The notes: a model not told the origin generated them from the letters alone. DNA of 64,000 nt from Caloranaerobacter sp050286925 (GCF_050286925.1 NZ_JBFWFX010000011.1:20992-84991); one strand, 5' to 3'. Positions 1-8,749 are shown, counted from the first letter of the stretch. Numbers and translations are program-made.

Positions 1-257
1 GTAAATGTAGTAGTAAGTGCTCCACCTTGTAGCGAACCGTGTACAGCACCTGCTGCACCAGCTTCAGATTGTAATTCTGTTACTTGAACAGTCTGACCAA
101 AAATATTTTTCTTTCCATTAATTGACCATTCATCAACATATTCTGCCATCGGTGATGATGGTGTGATTGGATAGATAGCTGCAATATCAGTAAATGCGTA
201 TGCAACATATGCAGCAGCCATATTACCATCCATAGTTTTCATAACCTTTTTTGCCAT
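1..257 (-). CDS. nifJ: Pyruvate:ferredoxin (flavodoxin) oxidoreductase, N-terminal part, runs off the left edge
   Basis: Oxidises pyruvate to acetyl-CoA and CO2 and passes electrons to ferredoxin; the main pyruvate-oxidising enzyme of anaerobic clostridia. Only the first 85 codons are in the window. They start with ATG at 257 and read MAKKVMKTMDGNMAAAYVAY, followed by the conserved stretch AAIYPITPSSPMAEYVDEW and then TELQSEAGAAGAVHGSLQGG, which is typical of domain I of this family (established knowledge). A GGGGG ribosome site sits just upstream of the start. The rest of the roughly 1170-residue protein lies outside, so cluster and TPP motifs cannot be checked. It may pair metabolically with the pflAB genes at 52.7-55.7 kb. 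Confidence 0.93.
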   Translation of the reverse strand, partial: MAKKVMKTMDGNMAAAYVAYAFTDIAAIYPITPSSPMAEYVDEWSINGKKNIFGQTVQVTELQSEAGAAGAVHGSLQGGALTTTF

Positions 258-364
258 GTTTTTGACCCCCTTATTTATAATAAGCAAAAAAGCTTTTTCT
301 CAAATTAATAAAACCCACTACAATTCATACCCTGATTTTTTAGTATATAACATACTTTTAAAAA

Positions 365-392
365 AAATAGTTCCTGTAACCAGGAACTATTT
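365..392 (-). terminator. Rho-independent terminator after the CBS gene
   Basis: A 12-bp perfect stem (AAATAGTTCCTG pairing with CAGGAACTATTT, 4-base loop) overlaps the stop codon of the CBS gene. On the minus strand it is followed by a run of T. Confidence 0.85.
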
Positions 393-815
393 CATTGGTC
401 TGCTTGGTTCTGAAATACTTGATAATGCGTCTCCTGCTTCATTTACATATATATCTCTTACAGCAAGGTCACCAATTGATAATATACCTACAAGTTTACC
501 ATTTTCAACAACAGGAAGTCGTCTAATTTGATTATCAGCCATAATTCTTGCTGCTTCGTGAATATCTGTATCTGGAGAAACAGAAACTACATTTCTTGTC
601 ATAACGCTTGATACAGGTGCAGAATTGTCGCTTCCAGATGTTAATCCTCTAACAACAATATCCCTATCTGTTACTATACCAATAGGTCTGTTAGAACTAT
701 CACATACTGGAATAGAACCAACGTTTAAACTTTTCATCTGGTCTGCTACTTCTTTTATGGTACTATTTTCCCTAGCAACTGAAACATTAGTAGTCATTAC
801 CTCTCTTACCTTCAA
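387..815 (-). CDS. Tandem CBS-domain protein
   Basis: A small cytoplasmic protein of two CBS domains (about residues 5-60 and 68-122), a fold that binds adenine nucleotides and senses energy state. The pattern REVMTTNV, then GSIPVCD, GIVTDRDIVVRG, then SSVMTRNV, IRRLPVVENGKLVGILSIGD is the standard CBS-pair layout. The frame is open from a GTG at 824, but that GTG overlaps the GGAGG ribosome site. The TTG at 815, 8 bases downstream of GGAGGG, is the better start and gives 142 residues. It is a single gene with its own terminator. The short C-terminal tail after CBS2 (about 20 residues) is not a known domain. Ligand and partner are unknown. Confidence 0.9.
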   Translation of the reverse strand: MKVREVMTTNVSVARENSTIKEVADQMKSLNVGSIPVCDSSNRPIGIVTDRDIVVRGLTSGSDNSAPVSSVMTRNVVSVSPDTDIHEAARIMADNQIRRLPVVENGKLVGILSIGDLAVRDIYVNEAGDALSSISEPSRPMK

Positions 816-900
816 ACTTTTCACCCTCCTTGTGATTACTCACAATTAGGATATGCAAAAATTTATTTTTTAAACATAGAACAAAATTCTTGATTTAAAA

Positions 901-1869
901 TCAACTAAATAAATCTTTAATAATTTTTTTATATAACTCATCTAAATTAGCAATAAAACTTTTACCATTTAAATATGATAAGTAATCATCTAATCCATTA
1001 AACTCTATCTTATATGAATGTAAAAATTGACTATCTAAATTATATTCTTCCTTAAAAAATCTATTTGTAATAACATCTCCATATTTTGTGTCCCCTATAA
1101 TAGGATGTCCTAAATAAGATAAATGAGCCCTGATTTGATGTGTTCTTCCAGTAATTAAATTTATCTCAAGTAAACTATATTTATCATTGCTTTTCAAAAC
1201 TTTTATCCCTGTTTCAATCTTTTTTGCCCCGTTTACATAATCTTGAAAAATATTTGCTTTATTTTTTTTCGCATCCTTTAACATATAGCCTTTTACATTA
1301 AAATCTTTTTCTATTTTTCCTTTAACAATACATTTATAATATTTTTTTATTTTTTTCTCTCTTATAGCTTTATTAATTAATTGTAATGCTGTAAAATTTT
1401 TAGCTCCAATTATAATCCCACTTGTATTTCTATCTAGTCTATTACATATAGATGGTACAAAAGTCTTCTCTTCATTAGGATTATATTCACCTTTACTGTA
1501 TAAATAACTTATTAGCATATTTACAACATCATTTTTACTATCTGCTCTATCAGAATGTGATAATAATCCTTTAGGTTTATTTATTAAAATAATATTTTCA
1601 TCCTCATATACTATATCTATGTCTACTTTATTGTTTTCTATTTTAATTTCTTCTTTAAATTTATTTATAGTATCTTCAGCTAAATATAAACTTAATACAT
1701 CTCCTTCTTTAAGAATATCATTTGGTTTTGCTTTCTTACCGTTTAGCTTTATTCTTTTTTTTCTCAGCATTTTATATATAAATCCTTTAGAAGCTCTAGG
1801 CATATATTTTTTTAAAAATCTATCTAATCTTTGATTACTTTCATTTTTACTTATTGTTATCTCTTTCAT
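901..1869 (-). CDS. RluA-family 23S rRNA pseudouridine synthase (RluC/RluD type)
   Basis: Isomerises uridine to pseudouridine in large-subunit rRNA. An S4-like RNA-binding domain occupies residues 1-60, followed by the catalytic domain with NKPKGLLSHSD and the motif CNRLDRNTSGIIIGAKN; the Asp of RLD (about residue 146) is the catalytic base in this family. The last landmark is GRTHQIRAHLSYLGHPIIGD, which is diagnostic for RluA proteins. The frame extends to an ATG at 1887, but the AAAGGAG ribosome site lies between that ATG and the one at 1869, so 1869 is taken (322 residues). The exact target uridine cannot be deduced. It is monocistronic, with no partner gene. Confidence 0.92.
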   Translation of the reverse strand: MKEITISKNESNQRLDRFLKKYMPRASKGFIYKMLRKKRIKLNGKKAKPNDILKEGDVLSLYLAEDTINKFKEEIKIENNKVDIDIVYEDENIILINKPKGLLSHSDRADSKNDVVNMLISYLYSKGEYNPNEEKTFVPSICNRLDRNTSGIIIGAKNFTALQLINKAIREKKIKKYYKCIVKGKIEKDFNVKGYMLKDAKKNKANIFQDYVNGAKKIETGIKVLKSNDKYSLLEINLITGRTHQIRAHLSYLGHPIIGDTKYGDVITNRFFKEEYNLDSQFLHSYKIEFNGLDDYLSYLNGKSFIANLDELYKKIIKDLFS

Positions 1870-2138
1870 ACTCGTCTCCTTTCTCATTTGTATAATAAAC
1901 TATTTAAACATTATTTCTTTCAATTGTCAACAAATTACAACTCTATATCAGTTCTATTTATTGAAATTATACCACCTAATATGATATCATTTTGTTAGGA
2001 CAAAATCTTCGATTTAAATAAATCGTTAAGGAAGATTTTGCCTATATTCATTACAAAAATTATATTTAAAAATATTTACAATATTAATAAGATATATAAT
2101 TTTCTATGGATTATAAAATAATATTTGGGGTGACTAAA
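1870..2138. other. Intergenic region carrying repeat R1
   Basis: Between the divergently arranged RluA and MltG-like genes. The only structure seen is the R1 repeat (2000-2118), which reaches into the long version of the MltG-like reading frame. No clear sigma-A promoter was recognised here. Confidence 0.6.
2000..2118 (+). repeat. Repeat family R, copy R1
   Basis: Starts with hairpin A (CAAAATCTTC at 2001 pairs with GAAGATTTTG ending at 2040), continues through AAATTATATTT, and ends with CTATGGATTATAAAA. The same order is seen in R5 (50815-50930, opposite strand) and, with an enlarged middle, in R4 (32231-32430). Hairpin B, formed in R5 by CCATAG/GGAAATTAT and their complements, is degenerate here. 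Confidence 0.75.
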
Positions 2139-2678
2139 TTGAACAGCTTTTTTGAAAAATTTAAAGACTTTTTGTACGATATCATAGACTACATAATAAT
2201 AATTGGTATTACAGTTATAGTTATTGGAATCATAGGTTGGAGATTAGATATTCTGTTTGCAGATAATACAGTAAAAACTCCAATAATTAGCTCTGAAGTC
2301 GTAAGCAATAATGATAATAATGCATCTATTAACAAAAATACTTCTACTTCTACGGATACAACAGATAATACTGAAGTAAATAATTCAGCTCAAAATAATA
2401 ACCAAAACGACCAAATAGACTCTAATAAACCTGACAAAAATACAAATTCAAACAATACACAAAATACTAAAATAGTTATTATTAACATACCAAAAGGTTC
2501 TTTAGGTCCTACTATCGCCGATATATTATTAAGAGAAGGTTTAATTGACAGCAAAACCGAATTTTTAAACAGAGCTAAAGAATTAAAACTTGATACAAAA
2601 CTTAAAGCAGGTAGCTTTAAAATTGAAAGCAATAGCTCATTAGATAAAATAATAAAAATTATCGCAGGAGTAATTTAG
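2139..2678 (+). CDS. Membrane-anchored MltG/YceG-like N-terminal domain protein (no transglycosylase domain)
   Basis: A 179-residue protein with one membrane helix near residues 15-37, a 70-residue linker very rich in Asn, Ser, Thr and Asp, and a C-terminal domain of about 65 residues (VIINIPKGSLGPTIADILL, then LKAGSFKIESNSSLDKIIKII). That domain resembles the LysM-like lead domain of endolytic transglycosylase MltG. The catalytic transglycosylase domain is absent, so it is probably a cell-surface or spore-associated binder rather than an enzyme (inference). TTG at 2139 is chosen over ATG at 2106: GGGGTG lies 7 bases before the TTG, and the ATG is inside repeat R1. A strong terminator follows. 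Confidence 0.7.
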   Translation: MNSFFEKFKDFLYDIIDYIIIIGITVIVIGIIGWRLDILFADNTVKTPIISSEVVSNNDNNASINKNTSTSTDTTDNTEVNNSAQNNNQNDQIDSNKPDKNTNSNNTQNTKIVIINIPKGSLGPTIADILLREGLIDSKTEFLNRAKELKLDTKLKAGSFKIESNSSLDKIIKIIAGVI

Positions 2679-2740
2679 AACCTAATCATTTATTGTAACC
2701 ACTTTTAAAACAAACTATAAAACTAGACTAGTAGCTATGG

Positions 2741-2787
2741 GCTAACAGCTAACAGTTTGCAATTGTTAGCTGTTAGCTCTTTTTTTA
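2741..2787 (+). terminator. Terminator after the MltG-like gene
   Basis: A long inverted repeat whose arms are themselves tandem (GCTAACA twice, then TGTTAGC twice) is followed by a run of T on the plus strand. Confidence 0.88.
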
Positions 2788-2790
2788 TTG

Positions 2791-3444
2791 CTAAAATCTA
2801 AGATATGAATTTCCATCTAATGGTATTAATACTTGTAATGATGGCTCTTGCCTTGACGATCCTATAAAATATATTGAATAGAATTTATCTGATGATAATG
2901 ATGCATTTGGAACATATAAAATTCTTTTATTAGTTGCTGCTAAATAAATATCAAAGTTATAGGTTGCAGGAGATAACAAAATATAATTCGTTATTTGCTT
3001 ATAACCTATATTAGAAAACAAAAGAGCACCATTAGAAAGCCTAACATCTACTGGTGGTGTATCTGGTGATAGGTGAATAAATCTTAAACATACTTTCCCC
3101 ATCGGTATAGGCAATCTCGGATCTAAAATAGGATATAAAGATATATCTTCTAACTTTCCAATAACCGATACAGTAAAAATAGAACCTGGTAGAATGTTTA
3201 TATCTGTATCGATTAAAACCTTGGTTCTGTTACCTGCTGGAAAAACTTTAATATTATATCTACCATGATAAACAGGAAAATATTCTGTAAAATCTTTATA
3301 AGAAAGATTTGTAGATACATCTTTGTTATTCATTAGAATATCTATATTAGATGTGCCTGGAGAAGCATGTAAAAAACGTACGTATGAATGCATCCTATAC
3401 ATAGGATTGTAGCAAAAATTTAAATTTGACCAACATTCATACAT
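2791..3444 (-). CDS. DUF4397-domain protein with two repeats
   Basis: A 217-residue protein with two similar beta-rich units, SYVRFLHASPGTSNIDILMN near residue 20 and VCLRFIHLSPDTPPVDVRLS near residue 118. This HxSPxxPxVDV pattern is the hallmark of the DUF4397 family found on bacterial cell surfaces and in spores. No signal peptide or membrane helix is seen, so export by the Sec pathway is unlikely and a spore-coat or cytoplasmic place is more plausible (inference). ATG at 3444 follows AGGGAGATGAT. The gene stands alone, with a terminator of the upstream gene just before it. Its biochemical role is not known. Confidence 0.8.
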   Translation of the reverse strand: MYECWSNLNFCYNPMYRMHSYVRFLHASPGTSNIDILMNNKDVSTNLSYKDFTEYFPVYHGRYNIKVFPAGNRTKVLIDTDINILPGSIFTVSVIGKLEDISLYPILDPRLPIPMGKVCLRFIHLSPDTPPVDVRLSNGALLFSNIGYKQITNYILLSPATYNFDIYLAATNKRILYVPNASLSSDKFYSIYFIGSSRQEPSLQVLIPLDGNSYLRF

Positions 3445-3463
3445 CTAAAATCATCTCCCTAAA

Positions 3464-3506
3464 AAAAGAATTTACCTACTGCTAGTACAATATATGCAGT
3501 AGGTAA
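3464..3506 (-). terminator. Terminator of the 3517-4068 gene
   Basis: A 14-bp stem (AATTTACCTACTGC with its complement) around a 13-base loop. The minus strand ends in TTCTTTTTTT. Confidence 0.85.
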
Positions 3507-3516
3507 ATTTTTGCAA

Positions 3517-4068
3517 CTAATATTTTTCATTTATATAACTATCAATTAATGATTTTCTTACGCCTTCAAAAAAAACACCTTCATCTTTAAGAATTTTTAA
3601 AAGCCATGGACTTTTAGAATGTAAAATTGCATTTTCATAATCCTTTAAATCTATTTCATATAACTTATCCTTAAGAAATTTAGATTGCACTTTAATAAAA
3701 TATGCTTCTACATTCTTAAATTTTAAAAATCTTAGCAGCTTTAATGTAGCTCTATCCTTTAAGTTATAATAGTAATTTGCTTCATCAATACAAGCTCTAT
3801 AATAATCAAAGTGCTTATTTTTCTTCTTTATATCCATTGCCGTCATATAATAATATTTTGCTAACATATTGTAGTACTGATAGTTATACATACCTTTTTC
3901 AAAACTATCTATTCTGCTAAATGGTTTAACATTCATTTTCTGTATATATTCAAAATTCAATTTTAAAAACTCTCTTTTAGTTATATCGCCATTAATATAT
4001 TGAATAATAAGTGCATCTCTATGATTAAAAAACTTATCGAATAAACTCTCTCTTTTATAATATGCCAC
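3517..4068 (-). CDS. Conserved clostridial protein of unknown function
   Basis: A 183-residue, highly charged and tyrosine-rich protein, predicted mostly helical. It starts MAYYKRESLFDKFFNHRDAL and contains several YYN/YYY clusters. I do not recognise a catalytic motif, signal peptide or membrane helix, so no function is assigned. The frame opens at a GTG at 4077, but AGGGTG including that codon forms the ribosome site 6 bases before a second GTG at 4068, which gives the cleaner N-terminus and is used here. It is monocistronic, with its own terminator. Confidence 0.75.
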   Translation of the reverse strand: MAYYKRESLFDKFFNHRDALIIQYINGDITKREFLKLNFEYIQKMNVKPFSRIDSFEKGMYNYQYYNMLAKYYYMTAMDIKKKNKHFDYYRACIDEANYYYNLKDRATLKLLRFLKFKNVEAYFIKVQSKFLKDKLYEIDLKDYENAILHSKSPWLLKILKDEGVFFEGVRKSLIDSYINEKY

Positions 4069-4155
4069 AACTAACACCCTATCTAATAATTGCTATTTAA
4101 ACTGTAATTATATATTAATTATATCATAATTCAAAAGCATCTTATTAGTAATAAT

Positions 4156-4671
4156 TTACCTCTTTTTTAATTTTATTTTATTGCTCACCATAGCATATGA
4201 TAGTGTTAACATTATAAATATTAAAACATATACGTTAATCTCATACTTTATTGTATATAAAGAAGTTATAGCCAATATGCCTCCTGATAAAGTTATCGGT
4301 ATCCCAATATATATACCATCAAAATCTATAGTATTATATCTTGCTAACCTGTAAGCTCCAGCAATAGCAAATAAAATTGTTATTATTATACCCAAAACAC
4401 CTATATCAATAAGCTGACTATGCCAAATTAATATTGACGGAGCAACTCCAAACGAAATTAAATCACACAGAGAATCTAATTCTTTACCGATACTTGAAGT
4501 TGCATTAAACATTCTTGCTATTTTACCATCATATCTATCTAATAAAGCTGCTAATAAAATAAGTAAAGAAGAAATATAATAGTTTCCTTGAATAATATAC
4601 AATATTGCCAATATTCCTAATGATAGATTTAAAAAAGTAAATAAATTTGGGATATACCCTTTAATTTTCAT
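4156..4671 (-). CDS. pssA: CDP-diacylglycerol--serine O-phosphatidyltransferase
   Basis: Makes phosphatidylserine from CDP-diacylglycerol and L-serine in the cytoplasmic membrane. The CDP-alcohol phosphatidyltransferase signature is complete: D48-G49-x2-A52-R53-x8-G62-x3-D66-x3-D70, with D45 just before. Several hydrophobic helices fill the remaining 171 residues, the usual size for the Bacillus-type enzyme. It follows psd immediately and overlaps it by 11 bases, so the two are translationally coupled. Together they form the phosphatidylethanolamine branch: PssA makes PS and Psd decarboxylates it. Confidence 0.93.
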   Translation of the reverse strand: MKIKGYIPNLFTFLNLSLGILAILYIIQGNYYISSLLILLAALLDRYDGKIARMFNATSSIGKELDSLCDLISFGVAPSILIWHSQLIDIGVLGIIITILFAIAGAYRLARYNTIDFDGIYIGIPITLSGGILAITSLYTIKYEINVYVLIFIMLTLSYAMVSNKIKLKKR

Positions 4672-5305
4672 CTTTAATCACTCCAATTACTGTTAATCCA
4701 CCTTTTACGATATCGCCTTCCTTAACTTTTAATTCTACTCTATCTATTGGAATTACAACTTCTGTACATGAACCAAATTTAATTAATCCATAAAGCTGGC
4801 CTTGCTGCAGAACATCTCCTATTTTAACCCAACTAACTATTCTCCTTGCAATAAAACCAGTAATCTGATGTACTAAAACTTTAATATTCCCATTATTTAT
4901 CCCTATAGTATTCCTCTCATTAATTTCAGAAGCATGACTTTTAAAAGCAGGTAAAAACTTTCCTGGTCTATAGTTAATATATTCAACTTTACCTGATATT
5001 GGAGTTCTGTTTACATGCACATTAAATAAAGATAAAAAAATACTTACTTTAACAGCTTTACATTTAAGATATTCATCTTCATCAATTTCAGTTATACTTA
5101 GAATTTTACCATCTGCTGGTGATAAAATAATTTTATCATCTTTTTTTATTTTTCTAGGTGGATTTCTAAAAAAGAATGTTACAAATATCAAAAAAACAAA
5201 CGGTATAATTGCTGCATATATACTTATAAATCCAGTTATAATAGTAATAGCTAACAATAATAAAATATAAGGAAAGCCATCAGGTGAAATAATAAAATTC
5301 CTCAT
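4661..5305 (-). CDS. psd: Phosphatidylserine decarboxylase
   Basis: Converts phosphatidylserine to phosphatidylethanolamine using a pyruvoyl group made by self-cleavage. The cleavage site of this short family is visible as F177-G178-S179, and the conserved NVHVNR stands at residues 95-100. Two membrane helices lie in the first 45 residues, followed by RNPPRKI. The protein has 214 residues, the size of the short Psd subfamily. It is first gene of the psd-pssA pair. The 195-base gap upstream (5306-5500) shows no recognisable element beyond A+T-rich DNA. Confidence 0.93.
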   Translation of the reverse strand: MRNFIISPDGFPYILLLLAITIITGFISIYAAIIPFVFLIFVTFFFRNPPRKIKKDDKIILSPADGKILSITEIDEDEYLKCKAVKVSIFLSLFNVHVNRTPISGKVEYINYRPGKFLPAFKSHASEINERNTIGINNGNIKVLVHQITGFIARRIVSWVKIGDVLQQGQLYGLIKFGSCTEVVIPIDRVELKVKEGDIVKGGLTVIGVIKDEN

Positions 5306-5500
5306 CTTATACCCCTTTCTATTGTTTAAAATCAGTTAAAACTCTATAAATATACATTTATCCATTATATATCAAAACATAGAGTATAATCAAATTATAA
5401 ATCATTTATAATAAAACAATAAACAAAAATATCAATAACTAACTCTATTACTTTCAATAATTTACTATAAATGTATGTATATCTATATATGCAAATCACA

Positions 5501-6223
5501 TCAAGAATTTTTTAGTAGAAGTATTTCTTCTTCTGTCAATTCTCTATACTCACCAGGCAATAAAGTCTCGTCCAAATCCAATCTACCCATAGAAACTCTT
5601 TTTAAATACACTACTTTTTTATTTACTGCTTTAAACATCTTCTTAACTTGATGAAATTTACCTTCCTTAATAGTAAGATAAACTTTTGATATATTATCTG
5701 TATCGATAATTTCAAGCTGAGCAGGCATAGTTTTATATTTACCGTCAATTACTACACCTTCAGCAAAAATTTCTTTATCATCTTCAGTAACATGTCCTTC
5801 TACTTCTACATAATATTTTTTCTCAACATGTTTTTTAGGAGATAATAAATTATGTGCCAGCTTACCATCATTAGAAATAATTAATAACCCTTCTGTATCT
5901 TTATCTAGCCTTCCTACTGGAAAAGGATTAAATACCCTATACTTTTCATCTATTAAGTCAATCACAGTTCTTGATAATGGATCATCTGTCGAAGAAACTA
6001 CTCCTTTAGGTTTATTCATCATCAAATAAATAAATTCTCTATATTCAACAACTGTATCACCTATTTTAATTACATCTTTATACGGATTTAACTTATATGA
6101 ACTATCCTTTATTACTTCACCATTCACTTCTACTAAGCCACTTTTTACCATTTTCTTTATATCTTTTCTACTACCATAACCTAAATTAGAAAGTATTTTA
6201 TCTAATCTAATCTTTTTATCCAT
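5501..6223 (-). CDS. RsuA/RluB-family pseudouridine synthase
   Basis: Modifies rRNA uridine to pseudouridine (16S U516 for RsuA; 23S for RluB/RluE; the exact target is uncertain). The S4 domain (residues 1-48) starts IRLDKILSNLGYGSRKDIK. The catalytic motif PVGRLDKDTEGLLIISNDG contains D107. KPKGVVSSTDDP and GKFHQVKKMFKAVNKKV are further family marks. The length of 240 matches RsuA. It sits 15 bases downstream of the rRNA methyltransferase gene, and the two are probably co-transcribed as an rRNA-modification pair. Confidence 0.9.
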   Translation of the reverse strand: MDKKIRLDKILSNLGYGSRKDIKKMVKSGLVEVNGEVIKDSSYKLNPYKDVIKIGDTVVEYREFIYLMMNKPKGVVSSTDDPLSRTVIDLIDEKYRVFNPFPVGRLDKDTEGLLIISNDGKLAHNLLSPKKHVEKKYYVEVEGHVTEDDKEIFAEGVVIDGKYKTMPAQLEIIDTDNISKVYLTIKEGKFHQVKKMFKAVNKKVVYLKRVSMGRLDLDETLLPGEYRELTEEEILLLKNS

Positions 6224-6238
6224 AACTTCCTCCTGTCA

Positions 6239-7597
6239 TTATCTCATTCTCCATTCGGGTCGATAATAGTTTTTAAGAAAACTGTCAGTCTGTTTACCCC
6301 ATCCTGCAGGAAATCCATCAATACATACTAATTTCCATCCTTTTTTACCGCTTAACATCAAGGTTTCACCTTTAAGATATTTAATTGCCTCTATACTCTC
6401 GCTTGAAAAATCTATTAAATTCCTAAAATATTCTTTTTTAAAAGCTAAAGCTAATGACTGACTAGGTTCAAATCTATTTTTTTTAATTTTCCCTAAATAC
6501 AAACCTAAATTAGTAACTTTAATACCAGTTAAATCAGGTAATTCATCAGGTATACTATATAAATTTTCTCCTATACTATGAAGACTCTCTTTCAATGATA
6601 TTTTCATATTTAAATCCTCAAACTCTAAATAAGCATCATAATTTGAATCTTTTTTACTAAATTCCTTAAGTTCTTCAGTCTGCCCATCTTTTTTTCTAAG
6701 TAAAGCTATAAAATGACCCTCTCCTTTGATTTTATGAGGCCATGCTCTTAAAGTCCGTTCAATCTCTACTCTACCATCTATCCACTCTGGTCTACCTCTA
6801 TCTAACACATCAATATTTTTTATTTCAACTACCTCGAATTCTGGAAACTCTCTTAAAAACCATTCCATTGTACCCTCGTTCTCTTCTGGAGAAAATGTAC
6901 AAGTTGAATAAACCAACATGCCGCCTGGCTTTAACATTTTAGGAATATGTTTCAATATATCTTTCTGCATTCTTAAACACTGATTTACTGAAAATTTGCT
7001 CCAACTCTTAACAGACTTTGGGTCTTTCCTAAACATACCTTCTCCTGAGCAAGGAGCATCAACTAAAATCTTGTCAAAAAAATACTTAAATTTTTCAGCT
7101 AATCTTTCTGGAGTTTCATTTGTTACTATAGAATTTCTAATTCCGAACATTTCAATATTTTTAGTCAACGCTTTAACTCTTTTAGGATTTATATCATTAG
7201 CAACAAGCAAACCCTTACCATTTAATTTTGCACCTATCTGAGTTGTTTTACCTCCAGGAGCAGCACTTATATCAAGTATCTTATCCCCTGGTTTCGGGTC
7301 CAAAACTTCAACTGGTATCATTGCACTTGGTTCTTGAATATAATACAAACCACAATGATAGTAAGGATGTTTGCCTGGTCTTACTCTATCAAAATCATCT
7401 ATATAAAAACCTTCCCTGCACCAAGGTATCTCCCTTAAATTAAAAGGAGAAATTTTCTTAAAATCTTCTACACTTAATTTTAGTGTATTTACTCTTATAC
7501 CTTTATATGACTCTTCATTATAGCTTTCAATAAAATCATTATATTCATTTCCTAATAAATCTTGCATCTTTATTAAAAATTCTTCTGGTAAATTCAT
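6239..7597 (-). CDS. RsmF/YebU-type rRNA cytosine-C5 methyltransferase
   Basis: Uses S-adenosylmethionine to methylate C5 of an rRNA cytosine. The core domain has DISAAPGGKTTQIG (SAM loop), LVDAPCSGEGMFRKDP (motif IV, PC pair) and VYSTCTFSPEENE (motif VI, catalytic TC). A C-terminal extension of about 170 residues with the RsmF-like SLHSIGENLYSIPDELP and KGWKLVCIDGFPAGWGKQ is probably an RNA-binding PUA-like domain. The reading frame extends to 7624, but AGGTGG just before the ATG at 7597 fixes the start (452 residues). Neighbour of the RsuA-type gene. Confidence 0.9.
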   Translation of the reverse strand: MNLPEEFLIKMQDLLGNEYNDFIESYNEESYKGIRVNTLKLSVEDFKKISPFNLREIPWCREGFYIDDFDRVRPGKHPYYHCGLYYIQEPSAMIPVEVLDPKPGDKILDISAAPGGKTTQIGAKLNGKGLLVANDINPKRVKALTKNIEMFGIRNSIVTNETPERLAEKFKYFFDKILVDAPCSGEGMFRKDPKSVKSWSKFSVNQCLRMQKDILKHIPKMLKPGGMLVYSTCTFSPEENEGTMEWFLREFPEFEVVEIKNIDVLDRGRPEWIDGRVEIERTLRAWPHKIKGEGHFIALLRKKDGQTEELKEFSKKDSNYDAYLEFEDLNMKISLKESLHSIGENLYSIPDELPDLTGIKVTNLGLYLGKIKKNRFEPSQSLALAFKKEYFRNLIDFSSESIEAIKYLKGETLMLSGKKGWKLVCIDGFPAGWGKQTDSFLKNYYRPEWRMR

Positions 7598-7780
7598 AAA
7601 ACCACCTACTTTAACTTTTTCCATTATATTTTATAATTAACTTAACTCTTTTTCAAATAAATTTTTGAAAAATGTGGTTACTATTAAATTTTTTGATATG
7701 AATAATTATTTAAAGTTTTCATACACTATTTTTGAAACTATTAAAAAGTTTTATGTATAAAACTTAAAGGAGGATGTCAA

Positions 7781-7957
7781 TTGCGTGCACAAAAAACAGA
7801 TAATTATATTGGTAGAGTAACATGTAGTGTAAATAGTTGTTATTATTATGGAGAAGGAGATCATTGTCTAGCTTCTTCAATTCAAATTCAACCACCTAAT
7901 GCTAGTAATTCTCATGAAACTGACTGTGCAACTTTTATACCTAAAAATAAATTATAA
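7781..7957 (+). CDS. DUF1540-domain small protein (58 residues)
   Basis: A short gene with start TTG at 7781, after an excellent AAAGGAGGATG ribosome site. It holds five regularly placed cysteines: VTCSVNSCYYY, GEGDHCLASSI and SHETDCATF (C15, C20, C29, C49 plus the surrounding pattern). The order CxVxxCxY-GxxCxA-ETxCxTF is that of DUF1540, small cysteine-rich proteins frequent in clostridia and of unknown role; metal binding is likely (inference). Its stop codon TAA lies in the first bases of repeat R2, so the repeat may act as its transcript end. Confidence 0.85.
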   Translation: MRAQKTDNYIGRVTCSVNSCYYYGEGDHCLASSIQIQPPNASNSHETDCATFIPKNKL

Positions 7958-8016
7958 CAAAATCTTCGATTCAAATGAATTAAGGAAGATTTTGTTGAAA
8001 TCTATACAGATTATAA
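7957..8016 (+). repeat. Repeat family R, short copy R2
   Basis: Hairpin A (CAAAATCTTC...GAAGATTTTG) followed by TTGAAATC-N6-GATTATAA. The long middle section of R1/R5 is missing. Immediately followed by R3 with the same structure. Confidence 0.75.
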
Positions 8017-8083
8017 CAAAATCTTTAATTTAAATAAAAATAATTTATAAGGAAGATTTTGTTGAAATCCTTGCGGATTATAA
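8016..8083 (+). repeat. Repeat family R, short copy R3 (tandem with R2)
   Basis: Same plan as R2: CAAAATCTT...GGAAGATTTTG, then TTGAAATC-N6-GATTATAA, with a longer hairpin-A loop. The two six-base centres differ (TATACA versus CTTGCG), as do the hairpin-A loops. Confidence 0.72.
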
Positions 8084-8107
8084 CAAAATAAGGCGGCCTA
8101 TGCCGCC
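8084..8107 (-). terminator. Terminator of trmB
   Basis: GGCGGC-ATAG-GCCGCC stem followed by TTATTTT on the minus strand. Its T tract abuts repeat R3. Confidence 0.85.
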
Positions 8108-8110
8108 ATA

Positions 8111-8749
8111 TTACTTAATTACAGCCCTAACAAAATATATAGGTTTACCTTGACTAATAAATTTCTCTTCATACTCAGTTTTTACAGTATCTAAATCTCC
8201 ATCTCTATAAAGATTTAATGAAATATCTCTTAATTCAAATCCAAATTCACTCATTTCATTTAATGAAAACTCAAATAATTTTTCATTATCAGTTTTAAAA
8301 TGGATTTCACCATTAACTTTTAGTATTTTTCTATATTTGCTTAAAAATTCCCTATAAGTTAATCGTCTTTTAGTATGTCTTTTCTTTGGCCAAGGGTCGC
8401 AAAAGTTTATATAAATTCTATCAACTTCATTCTCTTCAAATATATTTTCTATTTCATTAACATCAAAAAGTAAAAATTTAATATTATTTAATTCTTTACC
8501 TTCTGCCTTTTTTACAGCCTGAAACAATACATCTGCTATTTTTTCAACTCCAACATATCCAACATTTTCATTCTTCTCAGCTAAAGTCGTTATAAACTGG
8601 CCTTTTCCAGTTCCCAATTCTATATGTAAGATATCTTTACCAAATATCTCTTTCCATTTTCCTTTATATTCAACTGGATTTTTAACTAAATAATTATCTT
8701 TCTCTAAAAGTTTCTCTAATAAACCTTTTTTCCTCCTTAGTCTTCCCAT
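8111..8749 (-). CDS. trmB: tRNA (guanine-N7-)-methyltransferase
   Basis: Methylates N7 of guanosine 46 in tRNA variable loops using SAM. Motifs: HIELGTGKGQFITTLA (SAM loop), VEKIADVLFQAVKKAE, the hallmark INFCDPWPKKRHTKRRLT, and HFKTDNEKLFEFSL. The length of 212 residues equals Bacillus TrmB. A T-rich ribosome area with AGGTATTTTT lies before ATG 8749. It is a monocistronic gene with its own terminator. Confidence 0.95.
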   Translation of the reverse strand: MGRLRRKKGLLEKLLEKDNYLVKNPVEYKGKWKEIFGKDILHIELGTGKGQFITTLAEKNENVGYVGVEKIADVLFQAVKKAEGKELNNIKFLLFDVNEIENIFEENEVDRIYINFCDPWPKKRHTKRRLTYREFLSKYRKILKVNGEIHFKTDNEKLFEFSLNEMSEFGFELRDISLNLYRDGDLDTVKTEYEEKFISQGKPIYFVRAVIK

